NCBI RefSeq assembly: GCF_014647875.1
Contig: NZ_BMQA01000011.1
Location: 62,001-126,000 of the forward strand
Source of the DNA: Streptomyces brasiliensis
GTDB taxonomy: Bacteria > Actinomycetota > Actinomycetes > Streptomycetales > Streptomycetaceae
DNA length: 64,000 nt
Direction: 5' to 3'
Position numbers and translations under genes: made by a program. The notes beneath the pieces are model-generated. The model did no database searches. It had not been told where the DNA came from and saw nothing but the letters and a program-made list of their open reading frames with translations. Below, in pieces: positions 7,683 to 18,478 of this stretch (its first letter is position 1; every line of letters begins with the position of its first letter).

Positions 7683-9458
7683 TCATACCCAGGTATCCAG
7701 CCACATACGTGAACGCCAGGAGTCGAGCGGGATCGCCGTGCCCGTGTACAGCGGCCAGAAGTAGATGAAGTTCCAGGTGATCAACAGCACCAGGATGCCC
7801 GCGCCCGCCGCCCCGACCACCCGGCGGGTGTCGCTGGAGCCCGGTGGGCCGATGAGTGCGCCGAGCAGCATCGCCACCGCCAGGCACAGGAACGGCAGGA
7901 AGACGACGGCGTAGAAGTAGAAGATCGTCCGTTCCTGGTACATGAACCAGGGCAGGTACCCGGCCGCGATTCCGCAAGCGATGGCGCCCGCGCGCCAGTC
8001 GCGGCGCAGCAGCCAGCGCCACAGCACGTACAGGAGCGCGAAGCAGCCCACCCACCACAGCAGTGGCGTGCCCAGGGCGAGGACCTCCCGGGCGCACTTC
8101 TGGCCCGCGTCCGCCGGGCAGCCGTCCGCGCCGGGCGAGGGGGACTCGTAGAAGTACGAGACCGGGCGGCCCAGGACGATCCAGCTCCACGGGTTGGACT
8201 GGTACGTGTGCGGCGACGACAACCCGATGTGGAACTCGTACACCTCGTGCTCGTAGTGCCACAGGCTGCGCAGCCAGTCCGGCAGGAAGGCCCAGCTGCC
8301 GCCCTTGCCGTCGGTCGCGGCCCAGTTGCGGAAGTAGCCGCCGGTGCCGTCGGCGGGGGAGAGGATCCAGCCCGTCCAGGAGACCAGGTAGGTGACGATC
8401 GCGACCGGGAGCGTGGCCAGGAAGGTGATGCCGAGGTCGTGCTTGAGCACCGCCGTCGCGGTCTGCCGGCCGCCGGCCACCTTGCGCGCGGAGTAGTCCC
8501 ACAGGACGGCCATCACGCCGAAGAACACCAGGAAGTACAGGCCGTTCCACTTGGTGCCTATGGCCAGGCCCAGCATCAGGCCCGCCGTCCATCGCCAGGG
8601 GCGCCAGCCGGAGCGGGTGGTCTCCGCGATGTGCGCGTCCGGGCGCGCCCGGCCGTCCTCGTCTCGGGGCAGAGCCGCCGCGAGCCGTGCGCGCATCCGG
8701 TCGCGGTCGACGATCAGACAGCCGAACGCCGCCACCACGAAGAACATCAGCACGCCGTCGAGCAGCGAGGTCCGGCTCATGACGAAGTGCAGGCCGTCCA
8801 CCGCCATCAGCGCGCCGGCCAGACAGCCGAGGAACGTCGAGCGGAACAAACGGCGCCCGATGCGGCACAGCAGCAGCACGCTCAGCGTGCCGAGCAGCGC
8901 CGTCATGAACCGCCAGCCGAACGGGTTGAACCCGAAGACCAGCTCACCGAGCCCGATCACGTACTTGCCGACCGGCGGGTGCACCACGTACGCCGCGTCC
9001 GACGGGATACCGACGTGCCCGGCTTTCTGCAGGATCAGGTCGTTGGCGTTCTTGTCCCAGTTGACCTCGAAGCCGCGGTGGACGAGCGCCCAGGCGTCCT
9101 TGGCGTAGTACGTCTCGTCGAATATCACCGCCTTCGGGCTGCCCAGGTGCCAGAACCGCATCAGGCCCGCCACCAGTGTCACCAGCAGCGGACCGACCCA
9201 GCCCGACCAGCGGTTGATCCGCTCGGCGAGCACCGGCGGCACGCCCAGGGCCAGCCACAGTCGCGGGCTCGGCTCCGCGTACGGCGGCACCAGGCGCTCC
9301 TCGACATCGCCCGCACGGCCTCTGCCCGCCGCCGGCTCGTTCCGCTCCGTCGTGCCCGCCGTGTAGCCGAAATGGCGCAGCCGCTGCTGCCACGACGGAC
9401 GCTGATCGTGCGGGGCCTGCCCCTGCCGGGTGTCCGTGGAGGACGCGGTACTGGTCAC
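7683..9458 (-). CDS. pmt: Protein O-mannosyltransferase (GT39, dolichyl/polyprenyl-phosphate-mannose dependent)
   Basis: A 591-residue polytopic membrane enzyme that transfers mannose from polyprenyl-phosphomannose to Ser/Thr of secreted proteins as they leave the cell. The first extracytoplasmic loop carries the catalytic acidic pair of the PMT family (AVIFDETYYAKDAWALV). About ten hydrophobic helices follow, and the large MIR-less loop is typical of actinobacterial Pmt. In S. coelicolor the gene at this location is needed for glycosylation of the phage phiC31 receptor and of PstS. ATG at 9458. It is divergent from rsmI, and its stop lies about 120 bases upstream of the PBP gene start on the same strand. 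Confidence 0.92.
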   Translation of the reverse strand: MTSTASSTDTRQGQAPHDQRPSWQQRLRHFGYTAGTTERNEPAAGRGRAGDVEERLVPPYAEPSPRLWLALGVPPVLAERINRWSGWVGPLLVTLVAGLMRFWHLGSPKAVIFDETYYAKDAWALVHRGFEVNWDKNANDLILQKAGHVGIPSDAAYVVHPPVGKYVIGLGELVFGFNPFGWRFMTALLGTLSVLLLCRIGRRLFRSTFLGCLAGALMAVDGLHFVMSRTSLLDGVLMFFVVAAFGCLIVDRDRMRARLAAALPRDEDGRARPDAHIAETTRSGWRPWRWTAGLMLGLAIGTKWNGLYFLVFFGVMAVLWDYSARKVAGGRQTATAVLKHDLGITFLATLPVAIVTYLVSWTGWILSPADGTGGYFRNWAATDGKGGSWAFLPDWLRSLWHYEHEVYEFHIGLSSPHTYQSNPWSWIVLGRPVSYFYESPSPGADGCPADAGQKCAREVLALGTPLLWWVGCFALLYVLWRWLLRRDWRAGAIACGIAAGYLPWFMYQERTIFYFYAVVFLPFLCLAVAMLLGALIGPPGSSDTRRVVGAAGAGILVLLITWNFIYFWPLYTGTAIPLDSWRSRMWLDTWV

Positions 9459-9553
9459 CGCGCCATCGTAGGGAACCCTTCTGTGTGAGTCCCGCGCATG
9501 GGCGTACCGGTTGTGGTGCGTCCGCCTCCGGAGGCTCCTGCGAGGATGGGGGA

Positions 9554-10408
9554 GTGACTGGAACCCTTGTCCTGGCAGGCACCCCCATCGGCGACGTCGC
9601 GGACGCGCCGCCGCGGCTGGCCGAGGAGCTGACCGGCGCCGACGTCGTCGCCGCCGAGGACACGCGACGGCTGCGCCGGCTCACCCAGGCGCTGGGTGTC
9701 ACCCCCAAGGGGCGGGTGGTGTCCTACTTCGAGGGCAACGAGTCCGCGCGTACGCCCGAGCTGGTCGAGGAACTGTTGTCCGGCGCGCGTGTGCTGCTCG
9801 TCACGGACGCCGGGATGCCGTCGGTGTCCGACCCCGGGTACCGGCTGGTCGCCGCGGCCGTCGAGAAGGACATCCGGGTCACTGCGGTGCCAGGTCCGTC
9901 CGCGGTGCTCACCGCGCTCGCGCTGTCCGGGCTGCCGGTCGACCGGTTCTGCTTCGAGGGCTTCCTGCCACGCAAGGGGGGCGAACGGCTGTCCCGGCTG
10001 CGGGAGGTCGCCGAGGAGCGCCGCACGCTCGTGTACTTCGAGGCCCCGCACCGCCTCGACGACACTCTCGCGGCGATGGCCGAGGTGTTCGGCGGGGAAC
10101 GGCGGGCCGCTGTCTGCCGGGAACTGACGAAGACGTACGAAGAGGTACGGCGCGGTCCGCTCGCCGAGCTCGCCGCGTGGGCGGCGGAGGGGGTGCGCGG
10201 CGAGATCACGGTGGTGGTCGAGGGCGCGCCCGAGCGCGGTCCCGAGGAACTCGACGCCGCGGAACTCGTGCGCCGGGTTCGGGTCCGGGAGGAGGCCGGT
10301 GAGCGGCGGAAGGAGGCGATCGCCGCGGTGGCCTCCGAGGCGGGGATCCCCAAGCGGGAGGTGTTCGACGCGGTGGTGGCGGCGAAGAAGGTGCAGGGCG
10401 GCGTGTAA
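9554..10408 (+). CDS. rsmI: 16S rRNA C1402 2'-O-methyltransferase RsmI
   Basis: 284 residues. RsmI methylates the ribose of C1402 in 16S rRNA, in the P-site of the small subunit, using S-adenosylmethionine. It has the N-terminal LVLAGTPIGDVADAPPR motif, AAEDTRR, the TDAGMPSVSDPGYRLV loop and VPGPSAVLTALALSGLP, all diagnostic of the tetrapyrrole-methylase fold in RsmI. I chose the GTG at 9554 because it places the TPIG motif near residue 10 as in the family, and GGGGGA lies just upstream. It is the first gene of a rightward run and is divergent from pmt. Confidence 0.95.
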   Translation: MTGTLVLAGTPIGDVADAPPRLAEELTGADVVAAEDTRRLRRLTQALGVTPKGRVVSYFEGNESARTPELVEELLSGARVLLVTDAGMPSVSDPGYRLVAAAVEKDIRVTAVPGPSAVLTALALSGLPVDRFCFEGFLPRKGGERLSRLREVAEERRTLVYFEAPHRLDDTLAAMAEVFGGERRAAVCRELTKTYEEVRRGPLAELAAWAAEGVRGEITVVVEGAPERGPEELDAAELVRRVRVREEAGERRKEAIAAVASEAGIPKREVFDAVVAAKKVQGGV

Positions 10409-10940
10409 GGGGTTGCCGGGTCCGGTGCAGGTGCTGGGGTGCTCGGTGTTGCTGTCCCCCCAGGCCCTCGAGGCACTGGGGGAGGCACGACTGCCCGCAG
10501 CCCTGGCGTACGGCGCTGGGGTGGATTGTGCGGTGGGGGTGTGTGGGTGGGTTCACTCGGGTGAATCGTGGGGGGCGCGGCGGTGCGCGCGAGGGGTTTC
10601 GTGAGCGGCGCGGGAGCGGTCGGCGGGGCGTGTGCTCAAGGGGTGTGTGCGCCCCCTGGCCTGCAGTGATGTGACCTCTGAGCAGGGCGCGTCTCCCATG
10701 AGCGTGCGCCCCACGCGGCGGCAAAGGGTACGTGCGGAAGGGCAAAGCCCGCCCTGGTGCCCCGGGCCGATTCGGCAAGGAAAGTCCAAATCGGCTCCAA
10801 CAGTCGACAGACCTGATGCATTCACCGCGCCTGAGGCGTCCACTGGTCGAAGGGGCGTACCCGTCCCTCGTCCCCAGGGATTCCGGGGGGAGTCCCGCAC
10901 AGCGGGGACGCTTGTCCAGCGGACAACAGGAGCAGCTGGC
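10409..10940. other. Non-coding stretch of about 530 bases after rsmI
   Basis: No convincing gene on either strand; open frames here lack a ribosome site and family features. It contains one short palindromic repeat (10457-10482), a G-rich run (10515-10600) and a small imperfect hairpin near 10768-10796. The last 20 bases hold the AGGAG ribosome site of the next gene. It is long for this genome and could hold the promoter of the downstream zinc-ribbon gene or a small RNA, but nothing specific is recognised. Confidence 0.4.
10457..10482. repeat. Short GC-rich palindromic repeat
   Basis: CCCCCAG and CTGGGGG arms (7 bases each) surround a CCCTCGAGG core. This form (c-rich arm, CTCGAG centre, g-rich arm followed by GAGG) is a familiar intergenic palindrome in Streptomyces chromosomes. 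It may act as a rho-independent terminator for rsmI. Confidence 0.5.
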
Positions 10941-11336
10941 ATGAGTGAGATCGCAGGGCAGACCGGCCTCCGCGGTACGGCGACCGCCGTCGTTCACGAG
11001 TCCTATTCCTTCGCCTGCATGCGCTGCGGGCACGGCTGGGAGCAGTCGTACGACATAGAGCACCACACGGACACGGACGGCAACGAGTACGTCATGTACG
11101 TCGCCGACGGCCGGTTCGTGCCCTCTCCGCTGAGCCGGCCGACGTGCCGCAACTGCGACGGCCATGTCGTGCGGATCATGCGGCCCGGGCAGGTCTCGTC
11201 GGTCCGCAGCGCGAGCCGGCGGCACGAGCGGCGGACGGACACGTCCGGGACGCCGGAGGCGGCCACGCAGGCCGGGGAGCAGCACCACTGGCATCTGTCC
11301 GATCTCCTCCACCCGTTCCAGCGCAAGGCGAGCTGA
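10941..11336 (+). CDS. Small zinc-ribbon protein of unknown function
   Basis: 131 residues, ATG at 10941 with AGGAG 8 bases upstream. Two cysteine pairs, C-M-R-C-G near residue 29 and C-R-N-C-D near residue 72, are spaced as in a zinc ribbon. Between them is a stretch rich in acidic and aromatic residues (YDIEHHTDTDGNEYVMYV). The C-terminal third is basic, His-rich and probably disordered. No enzyme motif is visible. Its place before tatD is as in S. coelicolor. The role is unknown; nucleic-acid or protein binding through the ribbon is the natural guess. Confidence 0.8.
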   Translation: MSEIAGQTGLRGTATAVVHESYSFACMRCGHGWEQSYDIEHHTDTDGNEYVMYVADGRFVPSPLSRPTCRNCDGHVVRIMRPGQVSSVRSASRRHERRTDTSGTPEAATQAGEQHHWHLSDLLHPFQRKAS

Positions 11337-11383
11337 ACCGGGCGCCGGCGTTCGGGGGCGGGCGCCTTTCGTAGGATCGGCAC

Positions 11384-12262
11384 ATGCCTTCGAACGCCGA
11401 CAAGAACGCGGCACCGCCGCTCCCGGAGCCCCTCCGGGTGCCGGTCGCCGACTCCCACACGCACCTCGACATGCAGTCAGGCACGGTCGAGGAGGGCCTC
11501 GCGAAGGCTGCGTCGGTGGGTGTGACGACCGTCGTCCAGGTCGGCTGCGACATCAAGGGCTCGCGATGGGCCGCCGAGACCGCGGCGGCGTACGAGAACG
11601 TCCACGCGGCCGTCGCCCTGCACCCCAACGAGGCCCCGCGCATCGTCCACGGGGACCCCGATGGGTGGTCGAGGCAGGGCGCGCGCGTGCCGGGCGGCGG
11701 CGCCGCGCTGGACGAGGCCCTCGCAGAGATCGACCTGCTGGCCGCACTGCCCCAGGTCAAGGGCGTCGGCGAGACCGGGCTCGATTACTTCCGCACCGGT
11801 CCCGAGGGCAAGGCCGCCCAGGAGAGGTCCTTCCGCGCCCACATCGAGATCGCCAAGCGGCACGGCAAGACCCTGGTCATCCATGACCGCGACGCCCACG
11901 CCGACGTCCTGCGCGTCCTCAAGGAGGAGGGCGCCCCCGAGCGCACCGTCTTCCACTGCTACTCGGGAGACGCCGAGATGGCCGAGGTCTGCGCCCGTGA
12001 GGGCTACTACATGTCCTTCGCCGGCAACGTCACCTTCAAGAACGCCCAGAACCTGCGGGACGCCCTCGCCGTCGCCCCGCTGGACCTGGTCCTCGTGGAG
12101 ACCGACGCGCCCTACCTGACCCCGGTGCCGTACCGCGGACGGCCCAACGCCCCCTACCTCGTCCCCGTCACGGTGCGGGCGATGGCCGCCGTGCGCGGTA
12201 TCGACGAGGACGCGCTGGCCACGGCCCTCGGCGCGAACACGGCCCGCGTCTTCGGCTACTGA
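11384..12262 (+). CDS. TatD-family metal-dependent hydrolase (DNase)
   Basis: 292 residues, TIM-barrel amidohydrolase fold. All metal ligands are visible: H25-T-H27 in the first strand, Glu130 (GVGETGLDYF), His167 (LVIHDRD), His191 (VFHCYSG) and Asp241 (LVETDAPYLTP). The PYRG.PN motif that marks the TatD/YcfH group follows. Such enzymes are 3'-5' exonucleases or deoxyribonucleases and also occur as RNA-processing factors. The run tatD-rpfB-rsmA-ispE is a common actinobacterial order. A short insertion after HPNEAPRI (residues ~88-105) is usual in Streptomyces. Confidence 0.93.
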   Translation: MPSNADKNAAPPLPEPLRVPVADSHTHLDMQSGTVEEGLAKAASVGVTTVVQVGCDIKGSRWAAETAAAYENVHAAVALHPNEAPRIVHGDPDGWSRQGARVPGGGAALDEALAEIDLLAALPQVKGVGETGLDYFRTGPEGKAAQERSFRAHIEIAKRHGKTLVIHDRDAHADVLRVLKEEGAPERTVFHCYSGDAEMAEVCAREGYYMSFAGNVTFKNAQNLRDALAVAPLDLVLVETDAPYLTPVPYRGRPNAPYLVPVTVRAMAAVRGIDEDALATALGANTARVFGY

Positions 12263-12288
12263 CCGAAACGCTGTGCAGTCGCGTCGCT

Positions 12289-12317
12289 TTGGAGAGTGAC
12301 GAACGCTCCGCTAGGTT
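12289..12317 (+). promoter_or_regulatory. Predicted housekeeping promoter of rpfB
   Basis: TTGGAG (12289-12294) and TAGGTT (12312-12317) are separated by exactly 17 bases, a good fit to a sigma-HrdB promoter. Transcription would begin near 12324, downstream of the alternative GTG at 12296, which supports the GTG at 12365 as the rpfB start. Confidence 0.5.
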
Positions 12318-12364
12318 CTGGGGGCCCGATCCGGACCCTTTCTGGCCCTCTGGAGCGTGTCGGC

Positions 12365-13846
12365 GTGAGCAAAGCGCAGCACGAGACGTACGAGCCCTAC
12401 GGCCCGAGAAGACGCCCGGCGCCCGGGCAGGCCGCACCGGCACGCGACGCACGCCGCGCGCCCGGCGGCTTGCCGAGCGGCGCACCGCAGGACCGGCACA
12501 GCGCGCCGACGGTCGGGCACGGCATGCGGGGGGCGTCCGGTGCACCGATGCGCGCCGGAGCGCACGCCGACACCTACCGGCCGGCGTACGAAGATGCGGC
12601 GCTTTCGCTCCAGATGGGGCGCGCGCCCGACGAAGGGGCGTGGCAGCGCCCCGCCGGGCGCACACCTGGCGAGGAGGCGCGGGAGCGCGTTGTGCGCGCG
12701 GGGAGCACACGAGGTGCCACGCGCCGGCGCCGAGCGCGATACGCCGAGCGCCCGGAGTCCGTCGTGCGCCGTCTGCTGCCGCAGGCGCTGGTCGTCGCCT
12801 TCCTCGCGGGCGGCACCACCGCGTTCGTCGCCAACGACAAGGCGATCGAGCTGAGCGTCGACGGCAAGCCGCGCACCCTGCACACCTTCGCCGACGACGT
12901 GACCGAGCTGCTCGCCGAGGAGGGCGTCGCGGTGGGAGCGCACGACATCGTGGCGCCCGCCGCCGGTACGGCGCTCGAGAGCGGCGACGAGGTCGCGGTG
13001 CGCCACGGCCGCCCCGTACGGCTCACGCTCGACGGCAGACAGTACGAGGCGTGGACCACGGCGCCCACCGTGGAAGGGGCGCTCGAACAGCTGGGGGTGC
13101 GCGCCCAGGGCGCGCACCTCTCCGCCTCGCGCTCCGAGCGCATCGGACGCGCAGGGCTCGCGCTCGACGTCCGCACCGAACGCGCCGTCACGATCATGGC
13201 GGACGGCCGCGCCCGTTCCGTCCGCACCAACGCGGCCACCGTCCGCGAGGCGGTCGAGGGCGCCGGCATCACCCTGCACGGCCCGGACGCCACCTCCGTC
13301 CCGCCCGAAAGCTTCCCGCGCGACGGGCAGACGGTGACCGTCCTGCGGGTGACCAGCGGCACGGAGGTCCGGGACGAACAGATCCCGTTCGAGGTGCGGC
13401 GCACCGCGGATCCCTCGCTGCTCAAGGGCGCCGAGGTCGTCGAGCAGCCCGGGCGGCCCGGGGTGCGGCGGATCACGTACCACGTACGGACCGTCGACGG
13501 GGTCCGGCAGAGGCCGCGCCTGGAGCGGGACGAGGTGGTGCGCGAGCCGAGTTTGCAGGTCGTGAAGGTGGGCACGAAGCCGCTACCGCACTCCGTCGAG
13601 GGCACCGACGGCCTGAACTGGCGGGCCCTCGCGGTCTGCGAGTCCGGTGGCCGACCGCACGCGGTGGACCCGTCGGGGACGTACGGCGGCCTCTACCAGG
13701 TCGACCCCCGCACGTGGCACGGCCTCGGCGGCAAGGGCCGTCCGCAGGACGCGTCGGCGGGGGAACAGACGTTACGGGCGAAGAAGCTCTACCTGCGGCA
13801 CGGGTCGAGTCCCTGGCCGCACTGCGGGTCCCGGCTGTACGGCTGA
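12365..13846 (+). CDS. rpfB: Resuscitation-promoting factor RpfB (muralytic transglycosylase), contains a TTA codon
   Basis: 493 residues. A long basic, Pro/Arg-rich cytoplasmic N-terminus is followed by one membrane helix (~134-156), three DUF348 repeats (~160-330), a G5 domain (~330-410) and a C-terminal Rpf lysozyme-like domain (~415-493). The catalytic Glu426 is in VCESGGRPH, and the disulphide Cys partner is in PWPHCGSRLYG. Rpf enzymes cleave peptidoglycan to restart growth of dormant cells or spores. The GTG at 12365 has GGAG 9 bases upstream. Codon 470 (13772-13774) is TTA, the only in-frame TTA I found in this window, so full synthesis should need the bldA tRNA. Terminator follows at 13850. 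Confidence 0.93.
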   Translation: MSKAQHETYEPYGPRRRPAPGQAAPARDARRAPGGLPSGAPQDRHSAPTVGHGMRGASGAPMRAGAHADTYRPAYEDAALSLQMGRAPDEGAWQRPAGRTPGEEARERVVRAGSTRGATRRRRARYAERPESVVRRLLPQALVVAFLAGGTTAFVANDKAIELSVDGKPRTLHTFADDVTELLAEEGVAVGAHDIVAPAAGTALESGDEVAVRHGRPVRLTLDGRQYEAWTTAPTVEGALEQLGVRAQGAHLSASRSERIGRAGLALDVRTERAVTIMADGRARSVRTNAATVREAVEGAGITLHGPDATSVPPESFPRDGQTVTVLRVTSGTEVRDEQIPFEVRRTADPSLLKGAEVVEQPGRPGVRRITYHVRTVDGVRQRPRLERDEVVREPSLQVVKVGTKPLPHSVEGTDGLNWRALAVCESGGRPHAVDPSGTYGGLYQVDPRTWHGLGGKGRPQDASAGEQTLRAKKLYLRHGSSPWPHCGSRLYG

Positions 13847-13849
13847 GCG

Positions 13850-13878
13850 CCGGTCGGCCGGGCGAAAGGGCCGACCGG
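13850..13878 (+). terminator. Hairpin after rpfB
   Basis: CCGGTCGGCC and GGCCGACCGG form a perfect 10-base stem with a 9-base loop, 4 bases after the rpfB stop. It should separate rpfB from rsmA. Confidence 0.7.
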
Positions 13879-13897
13879 GGCCCCGTACCCTTGTCCC

Positions 13898-14764
13898 GTG
13901 AGCAGCCCCACCCCCGACGCCCTCCTCGGCCCCGCCGACATCCGTGAGCTCGCGGCAGCGCTGGGCGTACGCCCCACCAAGCAGCGCGGCCAGAACTTCG
14001 TGATCGACGCCAACACCGTCCGCCGTATCGTCCGCACCGCCGAGGTCCGCCCCGACGACGTGGTCGTCGAGGTCGGCCCGGGGCTCGGCTCCCTCACCCT
14101 CGCGCTGCTGGAGGTCGCCGACCGGGTCACCGCCGTCGAGATCGACGACGTCCTGGCCGCCGCGCTGCCCACGACGATCGCGGCGCGCATGCCGGAGCGC
14201 GCGGACCGCTTCGCGCTGGTCCACTCCGACGCGATGCACGTCACCGACCTGCCCGGCCCCGCCCCCACGGCACTGGTGGCGAACCTGCCGTACAACGTGG
14301 CCGTCCCTGTGCTCCTGCACATGCTCGACACCTTCCCGAGCATCGAACGCACCCTGGTCATGGTGCAGTCCGAGGTCGCCGACCGGCTCGCCGCGGCGCC
14401 CGGCTCGAAGGTGTACGGCGTCCCGTCCGTCAAGGCCAACTGGTACGCCGACGTGAAGCGGGCCGGGGCCATCGGGCGCAACGTGTTCTGGCCCGCGCCG
14501 AACGTCGACAGCGGGCTCGTCTCGCTCGTCCGGCGGGCCGAGCCGATCAAGACCACCGCCTCCAAACGTGAGGTCTTCGGGTGCGTCGACGCGGCGTTCG
14601 CGCAGCGCCGCAAGACGCTGCGGGCGGCGCTCGCCGGGTGGGCCGGTTCCGCGGCGGCCGCCGAGGCGGCGCTGGTCGCGGCCGGGGTCTCGCCGCAGGC
14701 GCGCGGGGAGGCGCTGACGGTGGAGGAGTTCGCGCGGATCGCGGAGCACAAGGAGAGCAAGTGA
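13898..14764 (+). CDS. rsmA: 16S rRNA dimethyladenosine transferase RsmA (KsgA)
   Basis: 288 residues; makes N6,N6-dimethyladenines at A1518/A1519 of 16S rRNA. It shows the entry motif [18 protein letters not shown], the SAM-binding [16 protein letters not shown], acidic VTAVEIDD, and the catalytic [15 protein letters not shown] motif. GTG start at 13898. The stop overlaps the ispE start by four bases (GTGA), so the two are translationally coupled, the usual rsmA-ispE arrangement. Confidence 0.96.
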   Translation: MSSPTPDALLGPADIRELAAALGVRPTKQRGQNFVIDANTVRRIVRTAEVRPDDVVVEVGPGLGSLTLALLEVADRVTAVEIDDVLAAALPTTIAARMPERADRFALVHSDAMHVTDLPGPAPTALVANLPYNVAVPVLLHMLDTFPSIERTLVMVQSEVADRLAAAPGSKVYGVPSVKANWYADVKRAGAIGRNVFWPAPNVDSGLVSLVRRAEPIKTTASKREVFGCVDAAFAQRRKTLRAALAGWAGSAAAAEAALVAAGVSPQARGEALTVEEFARIAEHKESK

Positions 14765-15654
14765 GCGTCTCGGTACGGGTTCCGGCCAAGGTCAACGTCC
14801 AGCTCGCCGTGGGCGCCGCCCGGCCGGACGGGTTCCACGACCTGGCCAACGTCTTCCTCGCGGTGGGGCTGTACGACCAGGTCACGGTGACCCCGGCCGA
14901 GGAACTGCGGATCACCTGCGAGGGCCCGGACGCCGGCCAGGTCCCGCTGGACCGTACGAATCTCGCGGCGCGCGCGGCCCTCGCGCTGGCCGAGCGGCGC
15001 GGCATCGACCCGGCCGTGCACATCCACATCGCCAAGGACATCCCGGTCGCCGGCGGCATGGCGGGCGGCAGCGCGGACGGCGCGGGCGCGCTGCTCGCGT
15101 GCAACACCCTGTGGGACGCCGGGGCCTCCCGGGCCGAACTCCTCGCGATCTGCGCGGAGTTGGGCAGCGACGTACCGTTCAGCCTGGTGGGCGGCGCGGC
15201 GCTCGGCACCGGGCGCGGCGAGAAGCTGACGGCTCTGGAGGTCGGCGCCACTTTCCACTGGGTGTTCGCGATGGCCGACCGGGGGCTGTCGACACCGGCG
15301 GTGTTCCGCGAGTTCGACCGGCTGGGGGAAGGACTCGACATCCCGGAGCCCGTCGCGTCCGGGGAACTCCTCGAGGCCCTCGCCAAGGGCGACCCCGACG
15401 CGCTCGCGGCCGCTGTGTCCAATGACCTTCAGTCGGCCGCGCTGTCCTTGTTCCCGGAACTGGCGGACACGCTGGCGGCGGGTCGCGGGGCGGGCGCGCT
15501 CACGGCCCTCGTCTCGGGCTCGGGCCCGACGACCGCGTTCCTCGTCCGCGACCCCGAGTCGGCGGAGAAGGTGGCGCAGGCGCTGCGGGTGTCGGGGACG
15601 TGCAGGACGGTCCGTACGGCTTCGGGGCCCGCGCCGGGGGCGACGGTGCTCTGA
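14761..15654 (+). CDS. ispE: 4-diphosphocytidyl-2-C-methyl-D-erythritol kinase IspE
   Basis: 297 residues, GHMP kinase family. It phosphorylates CDP-ME in the non-mevalonate route to isoprenoids. N-terminal [20 protein letters not shown] and the ATP loop [19 protein letters not shown] are diagnostic; the third motif [14 protein letters not shown] is near the C-terminus. The GTG at 14761 overlaps the rsmA stop. Confidence 0.95.
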   Translation: MSVSVRVPAKVNVQLAVGAARPDGFHDLANVFLAVGLYDQVTVTPAEELRITCEGPDAGQVPLDRTNLAARAALALAERRGIDPAVHIHIAKDIPVAGGMAGGSADGAGALLACNTLWDAGASRAELLAICAELGSDVPFSLVGGAALGTGRGEKLTALEVGATFHWVFAMADRGLSTPAVFREFDRLGEGLDIPEPVASGELLEALAKGDPDALAAAVSNDLQSAALSLFPELADTLAAGRGAGALTALVSGSGPTTAFLVRDPESAEKVAQALRVSGTCRTVRTASGPAPGATVL

Positions 15655-15666
15655 GGGGCGGGTGGC

Positions 15667-16260
15667 TCAGAAGCTGTCGATGGCGGTCAGGTCGATGTCG
15701 ATGGGGTACGGCTTGTCGATCTTGATCCGATCGCGGTGCATGCCCATGTGCACATAGGACTTTGTGAGCGGGTCGAGCTCATAGACATGGATGACCAGGC
15801 TGCCGGTGGTTCCGGTCTGCTCGACGCGCCAGAAGCTGGGGATCCCGGCAGCGGCGTACTTCTGCGGTTTGGTCGTACGGTCGCGGGACTCCGAGTCGGG
15901 GGAGACGACCTCGACGGCGAGAAGGACGTCCTTGGCCTGAAACCTGGTCTGATCCAGCCCGGTGATCGCGTCGGCTCGGACCACGCTGACATCGGGCTCT
16001 GGGCCGTTGCGATCGTCCAGGATGACGGTCATCTCCCGTTCGACACTGAACTCCGGGGCGAGGGAGGAGCGCAGTCCTTTGACCAACAGGTCGATCACAA
16101 GGAAGTGGAAGCGGCGCTGCGGACTCACGAACACCAGGCTCCCGTCGATCAACTCCGTGTGCGGCGGGAGATCCGGCAGCGTGAACAGGTCGTCCACGGT
16201 GTAGCCGTCCTGCGGCGGCACCGGCCACTGGACGCGGTGCTCTACGGACTCGGCGGTCAT
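15667..16260 (-). CDS. Uma2-family (DUF820) putative endonuclease-fold protein
   Basis: 197 residues from the ATG at 16260, preceded by GGGAGGAACC; an ATG four codons upstream lacks a site. The PD-(D/E)xK-like core is visible as TELIDGSLVFV, EPDVSVVRAD and VLLAVEVVSPDSESRDR. These are the Glu, Asp and Glu-containing strands of the Uma2 group, which is expanded in cyanobacteria and Streptomyces. The reaction and target are not known; a nuclease activity is predicted from fold only. It is a single gene, convergent with ispE and divergent from the ABC-F gene, and looks like a movable accessory gene in an otherwise core run. Confidence 0.85.
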   Translation of the reverse strand: MTAESVEHRVQWPVPPQDGYTVDDLFTLPDLPPHTELIDGSLVFVSPQRRFHFLVIDLLVKGLRSSLAPEFSVEREMTVILDDRNGPEPDVSVVRADAITGLDQTRFQAKDVLLAVEVVSPDSESRDRTTKPQKYAAAGIPSFWRVEQTGTTGSLVIHVYELDPLTKSYVHMGMHRDRIKIDKPYPIDIDLTAIDSF

Positions 16261-16418
16261 GGTTCCTCCCATGGACGGGATCCTGCTGCCCCGCCCTCCA
16301 CGGTAGCCGCCGCATCCCGATCACGTCATCACAGAGAGTGACCATCCCCTCGCGCCCCGCCCCCGCCCCCGCAGGCTCTACGCTTGAAGGCTGATCGATC
16401 CCCGCGCACAGGAGTGAA

Positions 16419-18227
<1,809 letters not shown>

Positions 18228-18234
18228 CACGGGC

Positions 18235-18261
18235 GCGCACGCCGTGCCGTACGGCGTGCGC
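18235..18261 (+). terminator. Hairpin after the ABC-F gene
   Basis: GCGCACGCCGT and ACGGCGTGCGC form an 11-base perfect stem with a 5-base loop, 8 bases past the stop. Confidence 0.75.
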
Positions 18262-18478
18262 GATGCCCTCGGGGGTGCCTCGTGAAGGGGGCGTGAAGGC
18301 GCGTAACGGCGGCATCACGGGGCGGTCCTCCCTTGGGAACAGGGGCAGATACGGCCCTTGGAGCTGTCGGCCCGGGTGATAGAAAAGGGCGGTCCGAGAA
18401 CCGTCTGAATACGACCTTGGGGCCGTCACGAACCTCGGGGCGTGGCTAAAAATCAGTGAAACAGGGGGAAGAGCGCTG

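Noticed and set aside
12296-12364. GTG at 12296 as the rpfB start
   Set aside because: GGAGA touches the codon directly, and a good -35/-10 pair overlaps it, so transcription would start downstream. The GTG at 12365 has normal spacing.
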